Of a stretch of DNA of 64,000 nucleotides, positions 37,932-50,896 are shown one piece after another. The stretch covers positions 1 to 64,000 of the forward strand of contig JAOUIA010000004.1 in NCBI GenBank assembly GCA_029884335.1, written 5' to 3'. The DNA comes from Betaproteobacteria bacterium (GTDB lineage: Bacteria > Pseudomonadota > Gammaproteobacteria > Burkholderiales > Casimicrobiaceae). The notes beneath the pieces are model-generated. The model was not told the DNA's origin, did no database searches, and saw nothing but the letters and a program-made list of their open reading frames with translations. Each line of letters begins with the position of its first letter. Position 1 is the first letter of the stretch. Position numbers and translations under genes: made by a program.

Positions 37932-40900
37932 ATGCCTGCTCGCGCGCATGCTCCCCGGCCGACGGTCGCCCGGCTCGCCAGGCCGCAGGGCGCGCTGCGC
38001 GATGCGATCGGCGCAGCCTCGCGCGCCCCGGAAGCGCAGGTCGTCGCCTCGCTCCTCGACGCCGCCACGCTCGACGACGCCGGCCGGCGCCGAGCCCGCG
38101 AGCTGGCGAAGTCGCTGGCAACGCAGGTCCGCGCGGCGAAGCGCGAAGCGGCCGGCGCCGAGGCCCTCGTGCAGGCCTACGCGCTCTCCTCCGCGGAAGG
38201 CGTCGCGCTCATGTGCCTCGCCGAGGCGCTGCTGCGCATTCCCGACGCGGACACCGCCGACGCGCTGATCCGCGACAAGCTCGCGCGCGGCGACTGGCGC
38301 TCGCACGCCGCGCTCGCCGACTCGCTGTTCGTCAACGCGGCGTCGTGGGGGCTCGTCGTCACCGGCAGGCTGGTGGGCGGCGCGCCGGACGCGGGAGCGC
38401 TCGAGCGCGCGCTCACCGAGTCGCTGGCGCGGCTGGGCGAGCCGGTGATCCGCGCGGCGATGCGCGCGGCGATGCGCTTCCTCGGCGAGCAGTTCGTGCT
38501 CGGCGAGACGATTCCGCAGGCGCTCGAGCGCGCGAAGCTGCGCGAGGCGCGCGGCTTCCGCCACTCGTTCGACATGCTGGGCGAGGCGGCGCTCACCGCG
38601 GAGGACGCATCGCGCTACCAGGCTGCGTACGTGGGCGCGATGCACGCGGTCGGCACGGCCGCCGCAGGGCGCGGCGTGCGCGCCGGCCCCGGCCTGTCGG
38701 TGAAGCTCTCGGCGCTGCACCCGCGCTTCGCGCGCTCGCAACGCGAGCGCGTGATGGCCGAGCTGGTGCCGCGCCTCGCCGAGCTCGCGACGCTGGCGAA
38801 GCGCTACGACGTCGGCCTGGCCATCGACGCCGAGGAGGCCGACCGGCTGGATCTCACGCTCGACGTCATCGAGGCGCTCGCGCGCGACGCCAGCCTGGCT
38901 GGCTGGGACGGGCTGGGTGTGGTCGTGCAGGCCTACCAGAAGCGCGCCGCCGCGCTCGTCGACTGGGTTCTTGCGCTCGCGCGCGCGAACGGCCGGCGGA
39001 TGACCGTTCGCCTGGTCAAGGGCGCGTACTGGGACGCCGAGATCAAGCGCGCGCAGGTCGACGGCCACGACGACTACCCGGTGTTCACGCGCAAGGCGCA
39101 CACCGACGTCGCCTATCTCGCCTGCGCGCGCAAGCTCCTCGCGCACCGCGACCTCCTGTTCCCGCAGTTCGCCACGCACAATGCCGCCACACTCGCCGCC
39201 GTGGCGGAACTCGCCGGCGACCGCGAGGGCTACGAGTTCCAGTGCCTGCACGGCATGGGCGAGGCGCTCTACGACCACGTGACGGGGCCGGGGACGCCCG
39301 GCCTTCCCTGCCGCATCTACGCGCCGGTCGGCACGCACGCGACGCTGCTCGCCTACCTCGTGCGCCGCCTGCTCGAGAACGGCGCCAACACGTCGTTCGT
39401 CCACCAGGTCGCCGACCCGTCGGTCGACATCGCCGCGCTGGTCGCCGATCCCGTCGACGCGGCGCGCGCCAGTGCGGGCTCGCCGCACCCGCGCATCGCG
39501 CTGCCGGCAAACCTCTACGCGGACCGGCGCAACTCGCGCGGCATCGATCTCGCCGACGAGCACGCGCTCGCGCGCCTCGAGGCGGCGCTGCGCGAGGCAG
39601 CCGGGCAGCGCTACGCCGCGACGCCCTGCGTCGACGGTCGCCCGAGCGGCGACGCGACGCTGCGGCCCGTGCGCAGCCCGGCGGACCGCGCGGTCACCGT
39701 CGGCTACGTCGCCGACGCCTCGCCGCGCGACGTCGACGCCGCGCTTGCCGCCGCCGACACGCGCGGACGGGCGTGGGGCGAGCGGAGGGCGGCCGATCGC
39801 GCCGACGTGCTCGACCGCGCCGCCGAACTGATCGAGGCCAACGTGGCGCGCTTCGTCCACCTCGCGGTGCACGAGGCGGGCAAGACCATCCACAACGCGG
39901 TGGGCGAAGTGCGCGAAGCTGCGGACTTCTGCCGCTACTACGCCGCGCAGATCCGCCGCACGCCGCCGGCCGCGCCGCTCGGCCCGATCGTCGCCATCAG
40001 CCCGTGGAACTTCCCGCTGGCGATCTTCGTGGGCCAGGTCGCGGGGGCGCTCGCCGCCGGCAACCCGGTCCTCGCCAAGCCGGCCGAGCAGACGCCGTTG
40101 ATCGCGCTGGAGGCCTTGCGCCTGCTGCATGCGGCCGGCGTGCCGCCCGCCGCGCTGCACCTGCTGCCCGGCGCCGGCGAGACCGTCGGCGCGGCGCTCG
40201 TCGCGGATGCGCGCACCGCGGGCGTGGCGTTCACCGGGTCGACGCTCGCGGCCGCGCACATCCACCGCGCGCTGGCCGAGCGCGGGAACGTGCCGCTCAT
40301 CGCCGAGACCGGCGGCCAGAACGCGATGATCGTGGACGCCTCGGCGCTGCCCGAGCAGGCCGTGCACGACGCGATCGCCTCCGCGTTCGACAGCGCCGGC
40401 CAGCGCTGCTCGGCGCTGCGCATCCTCTGCGTGCAGGACACGATCGCCGAGCGCGTGATCGCGATGCTCGCCGGCGCGATGGCCGAGCTCGCGGTCGGTC
40501 ATCCGGCCGCGCTGGCCACCGACGTCGGGCCGATCATCGACGAGCGCTCGAAGCGCGCGCTCGACGCGCACCTCGCGCGCATGGACCGCCAGGCGCGGCG
40601 CATCGCGACGGCCCCGCTGGACGAGGCGGTCGCCGCGCGCGGCCCCTATCTCGCCCCGGTCGCCTTCGAGATTGCGGACATCGACGTGCTGGAGGGCGAA
40701 GTGTTCGGACCGGTGCTGCACGTCCTGCGCTGGAAGCACGGCGAGCTCGACGCGCTCCTCGACGCGATCGACGCGACCGGGTACGCGTTGACGCTCGGCG
40801 TGCACAGCCGCATCGACGCGACGGTCGATCGCGTCGTGGCGCGCAGCCGCGCGGGCAACGTCTACGTGAATCGCACGACGATCGGCGCGGTCGTCGGCGT

Positions 40901-41468
40901 GCAGCCGTTCGGCGGCACGGGCCTGTCGGGCACCGGGCCGAAGGCGGGCGGGCCGCTGTACGTGCCGCGGCTCACGCGCGATCCCGGCGACGTTGGCGCC
41001 GGCCCGGTCGAACTGCCCGGGCCCACCGGCGAGCGCAACAGCTGGAGCGTGCACCCGCGCGGACGGCTGGTCGCGCTCGGCGGGGCGGAGAACGACGAGG
41101 ACGTTTGGCGCGGACAGGCGCGCGACGCGCTGGCGATGGGCAACAGCGTTGCGTTCGCGCCGAGTGCGCCGTCGCTCGATGCGGCGCGCCGCGTGGCCGC
41201 CGCGAGCGTTCCTCCCATCGAAGTCATCGCACCGACGGCGGACTGGAGCCTGCTGCCCGACCTCGCCGGAGCGCTTGCCGCGGATGCGGCGACGGCGGCC
41301 GCGGCGAACCGCCGCCTCGCGCATCGCCCCGGCGCACGGCTGCCGGCCGTCGAGCCGGCCGGCGACCCGCCGCGCTACCCGCCTGCGCGGCTCGTGGTCG
41401 AGCGGACGGTGAGTGTCAACACGACGGCAGCCGGCGGCAACGCCACGCTCGTCGCGGCGATCGACTGA
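37932..41468 (+). CDS. putA: Bifunctional proline dehydrogenase / P5C dehydrogenase
   Basis: This 1178-aa PutA has the proline dehydrogenase barrel at about residues 130-450 (GPGLSVKLSALHPRF, VRLVKGAYWDAEIKRAQ, ATHNAATLAAV, FEFQCLHGMGE-like EFQCLHGMGEALY). The P5C dehydrogenase domain spans about 500-1000, with ISPWNFPLAIF, FTGS and nucleophile Cys826 in AGQRCSALR. A C-terminal extension with a degenerate ALDH-like segment follows. There is no N-terminal ribbon-helix-helix domain, so it is not a self-regulating trifunctional PutA. It oxidises proline to glutamate at the inner membrane. Confidence 0.94.
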   Translation: MPARAHAPRPTVARLARPQGALRDAIGAASRAPEAQVVASLLDAATLDDAGRRRARELAKSLATQVRAAKREAAGAEALVQAYALSSAEGVALMCLAEALLRIPDADTADALIRDKLARGDWRSHAALADSLFVNAASWGLVVTGRLVGGAPDAGALERALTESLARLGEPVIRAAMRAAMRFLGEQFVLGETIPQALERAKLREARGFRHSFDMLGEAALTAEDASRYQAAYVGAMHAVGTAAAGRGVRAGPGLSVKLSALHPRFARSQRERVMAELVPRLAELATLAKRYDVGLAIDAEEADRLDLTLDVIEALARDASLAGWDGLGVVVQAYQKRAAALVDWVLALARANGRRMTVRLVKGAYWDAEIKRAQVDGHDDYPVFTRKAHTDVAYLACARKLLAHRDLLFPQFATHNAATLAAVAELAGDREGYEFQCLHGMGEALYDHVTGPGTPGLPCRIYAPVGTHATLLAYLVRRLLENGANTSFVHQVADPSVDIAALVADPVDAARASAGSPHPRIALPANLYADRRNSRGIDLADEHALARLEAALREAAGQRYAATPCVDGRPSGDATLRPVRSPADRAVTVGYVADASPRDVDAALAAADTRGRAWGERRAADRADVLDRAAELIEANVARFVHLAVHEAGKTIHNAVGEVREAADFCRYYAAQIRRTPPAAPLGPIVAISPWNFPLAIFVGQVAGALAAGNPVLAKPAEQTPLIALEALRLLHAAGVPPAALHLLPGAGETVGAALVADARTAGVAFTGSTLAAAHIHRALAERGNVPLIAETGGQNAMIVDASALPEQAVHDAIASAFDSAGQRCSALRILCVQDTIAERVIAMLAGAMAELAVGHPAALATDVGPIIDERSKRALDAHLARMDRQARRIATAPLDEAVAARGPYLAPVAFEIADIDVLEGEVFGPVLHVLRWKHGELDALLDAIDATGYALTLGVHSRIDATVDRVVARSRAGNVYVNRTTIGAVVGVQPFGGTGLSGTGPKAGGPLYVPRLTRDPGDVGAGPVELPGPTGERNSWSVHPRGRLVALGGAENDEDVWRGQARDALAMGNSVAFAPSAPSLDAARRVAAASVPPIEVIAPTADWSLLPDLAGALAADAATAAAANRRLAHRPGARLPAVEPAGDPPRYPPARLVVERTVSVNTTAAGGNATLVAAID

Positions 41469-41478
41469 ACGGCGCGCT

Positions 41479-41901
41479 TCACGCCTTCGGCCAGAGCACC
41501 ATCTGCGTGCAGCGGAACAACGCGATCGTGCCGCCGTCGGCCTTGCGCGCGACGGTCGCGTCCCACACCTGCGTGGTGCGGCCGAGGTGCGCGGGCTTCG
41601 CGATGCACGACAGCGTGCCGTCGCGTGCGGTGCCGAGGAAGTTGCTCTTGAGCTCGACGGTGGTGAAGTTCGTCGCGCCGTCGGGCAGGTGCGCGAGGCA
41701 GCCGTAGCCGCAGGCCGTGTCGGCGAGCGCGACGATGCTCGCCGCGTGCAGGAAGCCGTTCGGCGCGAGCAGCTCCTCGCGCAGCACCAGCTCGGCGACG
41801 ACAAGCTCGTGCTCGGCGGCTACGATCGAAAGCCCGATCAGCCCCGGCAGGCGGCCCTTGCCGCGCCGTTGCAGCGAGTCCAGCGTGACGTCCTCGCGCA
41901 T
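41479..41901 (-). CDS. PaaI-type hotdog thioesterase
   Basis: This 140-aa protein has the hotdog-fold PaaI/DUF4442-like pattern: ELLAPNGFLHAASIVALADTACGYGCLAHL (central helix with catalytic Asn/His/Asp region), TTVELKSNFLGTARDGTLSCIAKPAHLGRTTQVWDATV and ALFRCTQMVL. It should hydrolyse acyl- or aryl-CoA thioesters as a cytoplasmic oligomer. Convergent with putA (10-base gap). A REP-like element lies upstream. The acyl group is unknown. Confidence 0.87.
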   Translation of the reverse strand: MREDVTLDSLQRRGKGRLPGLIGLSIVAAEHELVVAELVLREELLAPNGFLHAASIVALADTACGYGCLAHLPDGATNFTTVELKSNFLGTARDGTLSCIAKPAHLGRTTQVWDATVARKADGGTIALFRCTQMVLWPKA

Positions 41902-41968
41902 CGCTTGCCGTCTCCTTAGATGTAAGGCTTCAACACGTTGTTTCGCCGATCCGTGAATTCAGTTCATG

Positions 41969-42063
41969 CGTCGTCCCCGCGAAGGCGGGGACCCAGCGTC
42001 TCGTCGATTCGACAGGCTGGCTGGCACGAAAGACACTGGGTCCCCGCCTTCGCGGGGACGACG
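41969..42063. repeat. REP-like element with perfect 28-bp inverted arms
   Basis: Arms 41969-41996 and 42036-42063 are exact reverse complements with core cgtccccgcgaaggcgggg. Each arm is itself a small hairpin. It fills most of the gap between the thioesterase gene and the DUF6644-like gene. Confidence 0.85.
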
Positions 42064-42119
42064 ACTCGTGGATGTGAGCGGCGCATGCCTTGCAGCAACA
42101 ACGTCGTGACAGGTGACAC

Positions 42120-42596
42120 TTAGAGATACGCGAGCAGCCGCCCGCACGCGATCACGCCCAGCCACAGCAGGATCGAGGCGAGCGCCGCGAGGCGCACGCG
42201 CGGCGGCGGATCGGCCCGCAGATCTCCGGCCATCCGGCGCAGCGGCCCCCGGTGCAGCGTCACTGCGTTGATGCCGGCGACGAGGATCAGGCTCATCTTC
42301 AGCAGGAACACCGGCTGCTCGACGAACTCGGCGGCGTGCGCGGAGAACATCGCGAGCCCGCTCGTCGCGGCGACGAGGAACCCGCCGATCGACCACGGCA
42401 CGGCGAGCGCGGCCAGCGCATCGACCGGAATGCGGCGGCCCAGGCCCAGGAGGCGCAGGTCGACGACGACGATCGAGCCGAACAGCAGTGCGAGCCCCGC
42501 GATGTGCGCCGTCTCGGTGAGCGGATAGGCCCACAGCGCCTCGCGCATGAAGCGACCGAGCCCGGTCGCCTCGACCGTGTGCAGCGCACTCGCCAC
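42120..42596 (-). CDS. Small integral membrane protein (DUF6644-like)
   Basis: This 158-aa protein has four predicted membrane segments. The first helix carries TETAHIAGLALLFGSIVVVDLRLLGLGRRIP, then AVPWSIGGFLVAATSGLAMF, PVFLLKMSLILVAGINAVTLH and the C-terminal ILLWLGVIACGRLLAYL. His and Lys inside membrane segments recall heme- or quinone-binding small membrane proteins, though the function is unknown. It lies six bases after the DUF6152-like gene, so the pair form one operon. Confidence 0.7.
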   Translation of the reverse strand: MASALHTVEATGLGRFMREALWAYPLTETAHIAGLALLFGSIVVVDLRLLGLGRRIPVDALAALAVPWSIGGFLVAATSGLAMFSAHAAEFVEQPVFLLKMSLILVAGINAVTLHRGPLRRMAGDLRADPPPRVRLAALASILLWLGVIACGRLLAYL

Positions 42597-42602
42597 GACG
42601 CG

Positions 42603-42944
42603 TCAGCGCAGCTCGACGGTCTTGCCTGCGGAGGTGATGCGCTCGGCGCGCATCTCGTCGGGCTTGTTGCGGTTCGGGTAGCCGACCACGGTCACCACGG
42701 CGCCAGGCTTGATGAGCTCCCGCGCGAGGCCGCGGTTGTCCATGCGCGACGGGGGCGCGAGCACCGCCGTCCAGCGCTTGCCCGCGGCGGTGAGCGTCAC
42801 GTAGCCGTGCGGATGCTCGTAGCCGGACTGCTCGATCGTGCCGGTGAGCGTGAGCGTCTGCGAGGCGTCGTACTCGCTCCACCCATGGTGGGCAGTCGCG
42901 CCCGCCGACACGGCGAAGAGAACGGCGGCAACACGGAGCTTCAT
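42603..42944 (-). CDS. Secreted DUF6152-like protein
   Basis: This 113-aa protein has a signal peptide (MKLRVAAVLFAVSAGATA), then HHGWSEYDASQTLTLTGTIEQSGYEHPHGYVTL and RGLARELIKPGAVVTVVGYPNRNK. This OB-like beta domain starting with an HHGW motif is common in proteobacteria and usually paired with a small membrane protein, as here. The two His at the mature N-terminus could bind a metal, but no function is established. Confidence 0.75.
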   Translation of the reverse strand: MKLRVAAVLFAVSAGATAHHGWSEYDASQTLTLTGTIEQSGYEHPHGYVTLTAAGKRWTAVLAPPSRMDNRGLARELIKPGAVVTVVGYPNRNKPDEMRAERITSAGKTVELR

Positions 42945-43024
42945 GGCGTACCCCTGCGGGGTGATCGACGGGCGGATCGTACCGCAGCAAGCCGCCGGGG
43001 GTGCGGCTCGCATGCGAACGCCCG

Positions 43025-44077
43025 CTACACGTGCCGCTCGCACGCCTCGCGCAGGTCGGCGGCGAAGCGGTCGACGGCCTCCGCCGTCGTGTCCCACGCG
43101 CACATGAACCGGCAGCCCGTCTCGCCGACGAAGACGTAGAAGTGCCAGCCGCGCGCACGCAGCGCGTCGATCGCGGCCTTCGGCAGGTGCGCGAAGACGC
43201 CGTTGGCCTGCACGGGCGCGAACAGGGACACGCCGGGGATGCCGGCGAGACGGCCGGCGAGGCGTTGCGCCATCGCGTTCGCGTGCGCGGCGTGGGTGAG
43301 CCACGCGCCGCTTTCCAGCACCGCTACCCAGGGGGCGGCGAGGAAGCGCATCTTCGAGGCGAGCTGCCCCGCCTGCTTGCGCCGGCGGCGGAATTCATCG
43401 GCGAGCGCGCGATCGAAGAACACCAGCGCCTCGCCGGCCGGCAAGCCGTTCTTCGTGCCGCCGAGCACCAGCACGTCGGCGCCCGCCCGCTGCGCGATGT
43501 CCGCGGGCTGGCAACCGAGCGAGGCGACGGCGTTGGCGAACCGCGCGCCGTCGACGTGCACCTTGAGGAAGCGCTCGTGCGCCGCGTCGCACAGCGCGCG
43601 CATCTCCGCGGGCGTGTAGACGGTGCCGAGCTCGGTCGCCTGCGTGAGCGAGAGCGCGCGCGGTCGCGAGGCGTGCTCGTCGTGCGGCGAGGCGGCGCGC
43701 GGCGCGAACGCCTGCAACGTCACCTTGGCGTGCTCGCCCGCGACGGTGAGCACCTTCGCGCCGCCGGTCATGAACTCGGGGCCGCCGCACTCGTCGACGT
43801 TGACGTGCGCCATCTCGTGACAGACGACGGCATCGGTGCTGCGGCAGATCGACGCGAGCGCCAGCGCGTTCGCGGCGGTCCCGGTGAAGACGAGGTGCAC
43901 CTCGGCGTCGGCGTCGAAGGCGCGGCGGATCGCTTCCTCCGCGCGGGCGGTCCACTCGTCGCGGCCGTAGGCGATCGCGTGCCCGCGGTTCGCGTCCTGC
44001 AGCGCAGCGAGCGCCTCCGGGCAGATGCCGGCCTGGTTGTCGCTGCCGAACTGGACCTGCAATGGGGCGGTACTCAT
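43025..44077 (-). CDS. ltaE: Low-specificity L-threonine aldolase
   Basis: This 350-aa fold-type I PLP enzyme has FGSDNQAGICPEAL near the start, VFTGTAANALALASI, HVDGARFANAVASLG and the PLP-lysine loop VLVLGGTKNGLPAGEA. It cleaves L-threonine (and L-allo-threonine) to glycine and acetaldehyde. It forms a single-gene unit. About 195 bases of repeat-rich sequence separate it from the alaS end. Confidence 0.9.
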   Translation of the reverse strand: MSTAPLQVQFGSDNQAGICPEALAALQDANRGHAIAYGRDEWTARAEEAIRRAFDADAEVHLVFTGTAANALALASICRSTDAVVCHEMAHVNVDECGGPEFMTGGAKVLTVAGEHAKVTLQAFAPRAASPHDEHASRPRALSLTQATELGTVYTPAEMRALCDAAHERFLKVHVDGARFANAVASLGCQPADIAQRAGADVLVLGGTKNGLPAGEALVFFDRALADEFRRRRKQAGQLASKMRFLAAPWVAVLESGAWLTHAAHANAMAQRLAGRLAGIPGVSLFAPVQANGVFAHLPKAAIDALRARGWHFYVFVGETGCRFMCAWDTTAEAVDRFAADLREACERHV

Positions 44078-44132
44078 CGGGCTACCTGATTGGGGACGCT
44101 ACTCAGCTGGGGTCCTTGTGGCGAACTCCACA

Positions 44133-44217
44133 CCCTCACCCCGACCCTCTCCCGCAAGCGGGAGAGGGAGTGGCGCCCCCTCTCCCCCGGTACCGGGGGA
44201 GAGGGTTGGGGTGAGGG
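44133..44217. repeat. Compound inverted repeat between alaS and the threonine aldolase gene
   Basis: Outer arms 44133-44153 and 44197-44217 pair at 20 of 21 bases (ccctcaccccgaccctctcc core). Inside are two further hairpins, ctctcccgcaagcgggagag and a gtac-centred one. The same ccctcaccccc/gcggggagagg motif recurs inside the array at 52430-52610. Confidence 0.85.
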
Positions 44218-44271
44218 GGCGCCGCAAAGCACGGCTGCTGAACTTCCTCGCTAATCAGGTCGGGCCAAGGC

Positions 44272-46911
<2,640 letters not shown>

Positions 46912-47105
46912 GGTCGGGCCGCGCGCCCGGGAGGCAGCGGCAAGGCAGCGCAAAGGGCTTGATTTTACGCGAAATCGGTGCGGCGAGACGCATGGTCACG
47001 CACCCGGGCCGGGCTTCGGCCGAACGGCCGATGGCGCGTCGCGGCCGCCTTGCCCAAAGATTCCCTCACGCGGCGCGCGCGGCCGCGACGACGACGGAGG
47101 CAGCG

Positions 47106-47450
47106 ATGGAACGTGACGAAGTCCTGCAGCGATTGCGCGCGTGGACGACGCTGGTCGACCCGGCGAGCGGCGAGGCGCTGCCGCTCGCGCACGCGCTGCG
47201 CCACGGCGAGGTGCAGGCCACGCTCGCGGCGGCACTGGTGCTGCTGGAGGCGCGTGGAGCGGCGCGGCCGCGCAACGCGGGGCGCGCGTGGTCCGCCGAC
47301 GACGACGCGAAGCTCGGCGAAGCGTTCGACCGCGGCGCCGGCGTGGCGCGGCTGGCGGAGGAACTCGGACGCACGCGCGGCTCGATCACCGCGCGCCTGG
47401 TCAAGCTCGGCCGCATCGAGCCGAAGCCGGGGATGGGACTGCGCTACTGA
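47106..47450 (+). CDS. Small putative DNA-binding protein
   Basis: This 114-aa protein has a C-terminal segment AWSADDDAKLGEAFDRGAGVARLAEELGRTRGSITARLVKLGRI, which reads as a Myb/HTH-like tri-helix with the RTRGSITARLVKLG recognition helix. The same motif occurs at the end of some UvrD-like helicase-associated or SANT-type bacterial proteins. The ATG at 47106 is preceded by GGAGGCAG. It is divergent from alaS and convergent with the DUF2182 gene. Target and role are unknown. Confidence 0.7.
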   Translation: MERDEVLQRLRAWTTLVDPASGEALPLAHALRHGEVQATLAAALVLLEARGAARPRNAGRAWSADDDAKLGEAFDRGAGVARLAEELGRTRGSITARLVKLGRIEPKPGMGLRY

Positions 47451-47460
47451 AAGGCGCGGG

Positions 47461-48258
47461 CTACGCGAGGCCGGCGTGGCCGGCGTACGCGACCCACGCG
47501 GCGGCCGCGAGAAGCGCCACGCCGAGCGGCGCGCCGATGCGCCGCCCCCACGGCGCGTTCTTCTCGACCGCCATCACCGCGCCGAGAACGAGCATCCACG
47601 CGACGCTGCCCACGCCCACGGTGAACATCAGCAGCATCAGCGCCCAGCAGCAGCCCACGCAGTAGACGCCGTGCGCGATGCCGAGCCGCAGCGCGTCGCG
47701 CCTGGGCGCCGTGCCGCTCCAGCGCGCGACGACGAAGGGCAGCGGCGAGCGGCACTCGTCGAGGCAAGCCTGCTTGAGCCGCGAGAACTGGAACGCGCCG
47801 GCGAGCGCGAGCGTCGCCGCCGGCACGACCCACGGGTGCGACCACAGCCAGCCGCTGCCTTCCGCCCAGCGCGCGGCGAGAGCGTGCGCGGCGTGCGCGG
47901 CGATGCCGAAGGCGAGCCAGGCGAGCAGGTAGCCGGCCACGAGCAACGCGAAGAGGCGCACGCGATCCGCGCGCCGCCCGGTGAGGCGCAGGAAGACGTT
48001 GGCGAGCGGGATGGCCGTCGGCAGCATCATCGCGACCGTCATCAGCAGCCACCCGCCCACGTACAGCGCGGCCTGCGCGAGCGGCGCCGGGCGCGCGCAC
48101 TCGAGCGAGGGCGCGCCCAGCGCGCTCACGTGCATCGCGTGCGCGAGCGACGAGTGCTCCCACGCGAGGAGCGCCGCCCACGCCAGCACCGCCAGCCCGG
48201 CGAGCGCTCCCGCGAGCAGGACGGGCTGGCTCGCCGCCGCCGCGCGCGCACCGCTCAC
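47461..48258 (-). CDS. DUF2182 predicted metal-binding membrane protein
   Basis: This 265-aa protein has six to seven membrane spans with the DUF2182 hallmarks: WLLMTVAMMLPTAIPL, FQFSRLKQACLDECRSPL (Cys pair), LRLGIAHGVYCVGCCWALMLLMFTVG (Cys cluster in a helix) and MAVEKNAPWG. Cys-rich helices suggest metal handling in the inner membrane, but the function is not established. It follows the DUF1326 gene by 30 bases on the same strand. The two families are commonly paired. Confidence 0.85.
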   Translation of the reverse strand: MSGARAAAASQPVLLAGALAGLAVLAWAALLAWEHSSLAHAMHVSALGAPSLECARPAPLAQAALYVGGWLLMTVAMMLPTAIPLANVFLRLTGRRADRVRLFALLVAGYLLAWLAFGIAAHAAHALAARWAEGSGWLWSHPWVVPAATLALAGAFQFSRLKQACLDECRSPLPFVVARWSGTAPRRDALRLGIAHGVYCVGCCWALMLLMFTVGVGSVAWMLVLGAVMAVEKNAPWGRRIGAPLGVALLAAAAWVAYAGHAGLA

Positions 48259-48288
48259 GACGCTTCGCCGGTCATCCGCCGTCCCGCG

Positions 48289-48891
48289 CTAGGAGTGGAA
48301 GCGGAAGTGGCCCTGCACCGAGTTGTGCCCGGAGATCTCGACGTCGATGCCCAGCACCGTCGCCTTCGCGCGGTAGAGTGACGACTTGCCGACGTACGCG
48401 GGCGAGCCCGGGATCGTCGAGAACACCGCGTCGATCAGCTTCGTTCCGTGGCCACCGGGGCCCTTGAGCGGTTCCATGCGTGCCTCGACCGCCTTGCCCA
48501 TCGTCAGGTGCCCCAGGCCCTGCTGCACCTCGAAGGCGATGGGCACGCGCTCGACGGCAACCACCTCGCCGACGAGGCTCGCGAGGTCGGCCACCGGACC
48601 GCCCTGCTTGCCGGTGAACACCGACAGGATCGCCTGCTCCTGCTTGGGCGTCGCGCGGTCGTCCATGAAGGCGATGGCGCGCCAGTTGCCCTTGAGCACG
48701 TTGCCGGGGATGTCGGCGAGCATGCCGAAGGTCAGTCCGGCCACGTCGACACCGTCGATGTCGCCGCGCTCGAAATGCCAGGCGAGCGTGCCCTTGCAGG
48801 TGCCGCCGTCGGGATCCTCGCCGACCCAGCACGGGCACACCGCCTTGCATGTGCAGACCTCCAGCAGGCGACCTTCGAGTTTGTAAGCCAT
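48289..48891 (-). CDS. DUF1326-family protein
   Basis: This 200-aa protein begins MAYKLEGRLLEVCTCKAVCPCWVGEDPDGGTCKG. The CxCxxxCPC cluster at residues 13-21 and a further Cys near 33 define DUF1326. The rest is a beta-rich domain with LGHLTMGKAVEARM and GHNSVQGHFRFHS at the C-terminus. GGAGGAG precedes the ATG at 48891. There is no signal peptide, so it is cytoplasmic, with the Cys cluster probably binding metal. It is the first gene of the pair with the DUF2182 membrane protein. Confidence 0.87.
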   Translation of the reverse strand: MAYKLEGRLLEVCTCKAVCPCWVGEDPDGGTCKGTLAWHFERGDIDGVDVAGLTFGMLADIPGNVLKGNWRAIAFMDDRATPKQEQAILSVFTGKQGGPVADLASLVGEVVAVERVPIAFEVQQGLGHLTMGKAVEARMEPLKGPGGHGTKLIDAVFSTIPGSPAYVGKSSLYRAKATVLGIDVEISGHNSVQGHFRFHS

Positions 48892-49157
48892 GGCTCCTCC
48901 TCGCGTTGTCAATGCAGTCGATACCGCGTCGAACTGGCAAAACGGACGATCCGACCCTCCACGCACCGGGCGGGCTGCGCTGCGCGCCACCTCGCGGGCA
49001 CCCCGGCACCACATGCCGAAAACCGCGCAGACCGGCGATCATGCGCCGAAGAGCGCCGAATGCAAGCGGCACGGCAGACGCGACCGTCCGCGAATGAGCG
49101 AGTGGATGGCACAAATGTGCCAGCGCGCCGCCAGCATGCAGAGCGGGGGCGGGCGGT

Positions 49158-49643
49158 TCAGTCGTCTTCGATGCGGGCGCCGGCGCTGCGCAGCACGCGA
49201 AAGGCAACCGCCGGCGGATAGCCGCGCGAGAGCAGGAAGCGGATCTGGCGGGCCTTCTCGCGCTCGTCGGCCGGCGGGCGTCCGAAGCGGCGCTGCCAGA
49301 GCGCCTGCGCAGCGGCGAGTTCGTCCACGGCGCCCGACTCGGCAAGCGCCGCCGCCGCCACCTCCTTCGCCACGCCGCGCTCGCGCAGCTCGCGCGCGAT
49401 GGCGCGCTGCGCGTGGCTGGACGTCTTCTGCCGCACCAGCGCGCCGGCGAAGCGCGCATCGGAAAGCAAGCCGAGCTGCTGCAGTTCGTCGAGCAGGCTG
49501 TCGACCTCGTCGCGCGGCGCACCGGTGGCGGCGAGCCTGGCCGCGAGCTCGGCGCGCGCGTACTCGCGGCGGGCGAGCAGCGCGATCGCCCGCGCCTTCA
49601 GCGTGCGCGGCTGCCTGCCCGTGCGGCGGCGCCGCTCAAACAC
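49158..49643 (-). CDS. recX: Recombination regulatory protein RecX
   Basis: This 161-aa RecX has the three-helix repeats: [47 protein letters not shown] and [23 protein letters not shown]. It inhibits RecA filaments. No ATG is available before the first repeat. The GTG at 49643 (VFERRRRTG) is the nearest start, and a GTG eight codons earlier at 49667 is the alternative. A terminator-like hairpin lies between recA and this gene, so RecX should be made at a lower level by read-through. Confidence 0.88.
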   Translation of the reverse strand: MFERRRRTGRQPRTLKARAIALLARREYARAELAARLAATGAPRDEVDSLLDELQQLGLLSDARFAGALVRQKTSSHAQRAIARELRERGVAKEVAAAALAESGAVDELAAAQALWQRRFGRPPADEREKARQIRFLLSRGYPPAVAFRVLRSAGARIEDD

Positions 49644-49670
49644 GCGAGCGCACGTCGACCCGCGCACGAG

Positions 49671-49702
49671 AAAAGGCCCGCACGGCGCGAGCCGCACGGG
49701 CC
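49671..49702 (-). terminator. Rho-independent terminator/attenuator after recA
   Basis: On the minus strand GGCCCGTGCGG and CCGTGCGGGCC pair over 11 positions, including two G-U pairs, around a CTCGCG loop and are followed by TTTT. It lies 61 bases past the recA stop and just before recX, the usual position of the recA attenuator. Confidence 0.8.
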
Positions 49703-49763
49703 AGGGACCCTGCACCAGACAGGAGGATGAACTGGGCGGGCACAGCAATGCCCGACGCGGGCG

Positions 49764-50819
<1,056 letters not shown>

Positions 50820-50896
50820 GGAAGGGCTCCAAGTATCGCCCATCGGGGGGCGGGCGCGTCGCCGCGCGGGTTGACGCCGGGGATCCTCGCACAGAA

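Noticed and set aside
35406-41804. Very long minus-strand open frame running through putA antisense
   Set aside because: Only the 35406-37850 part is coding (comEC). The rest is the antisense of putA, open because of extreme GC content.
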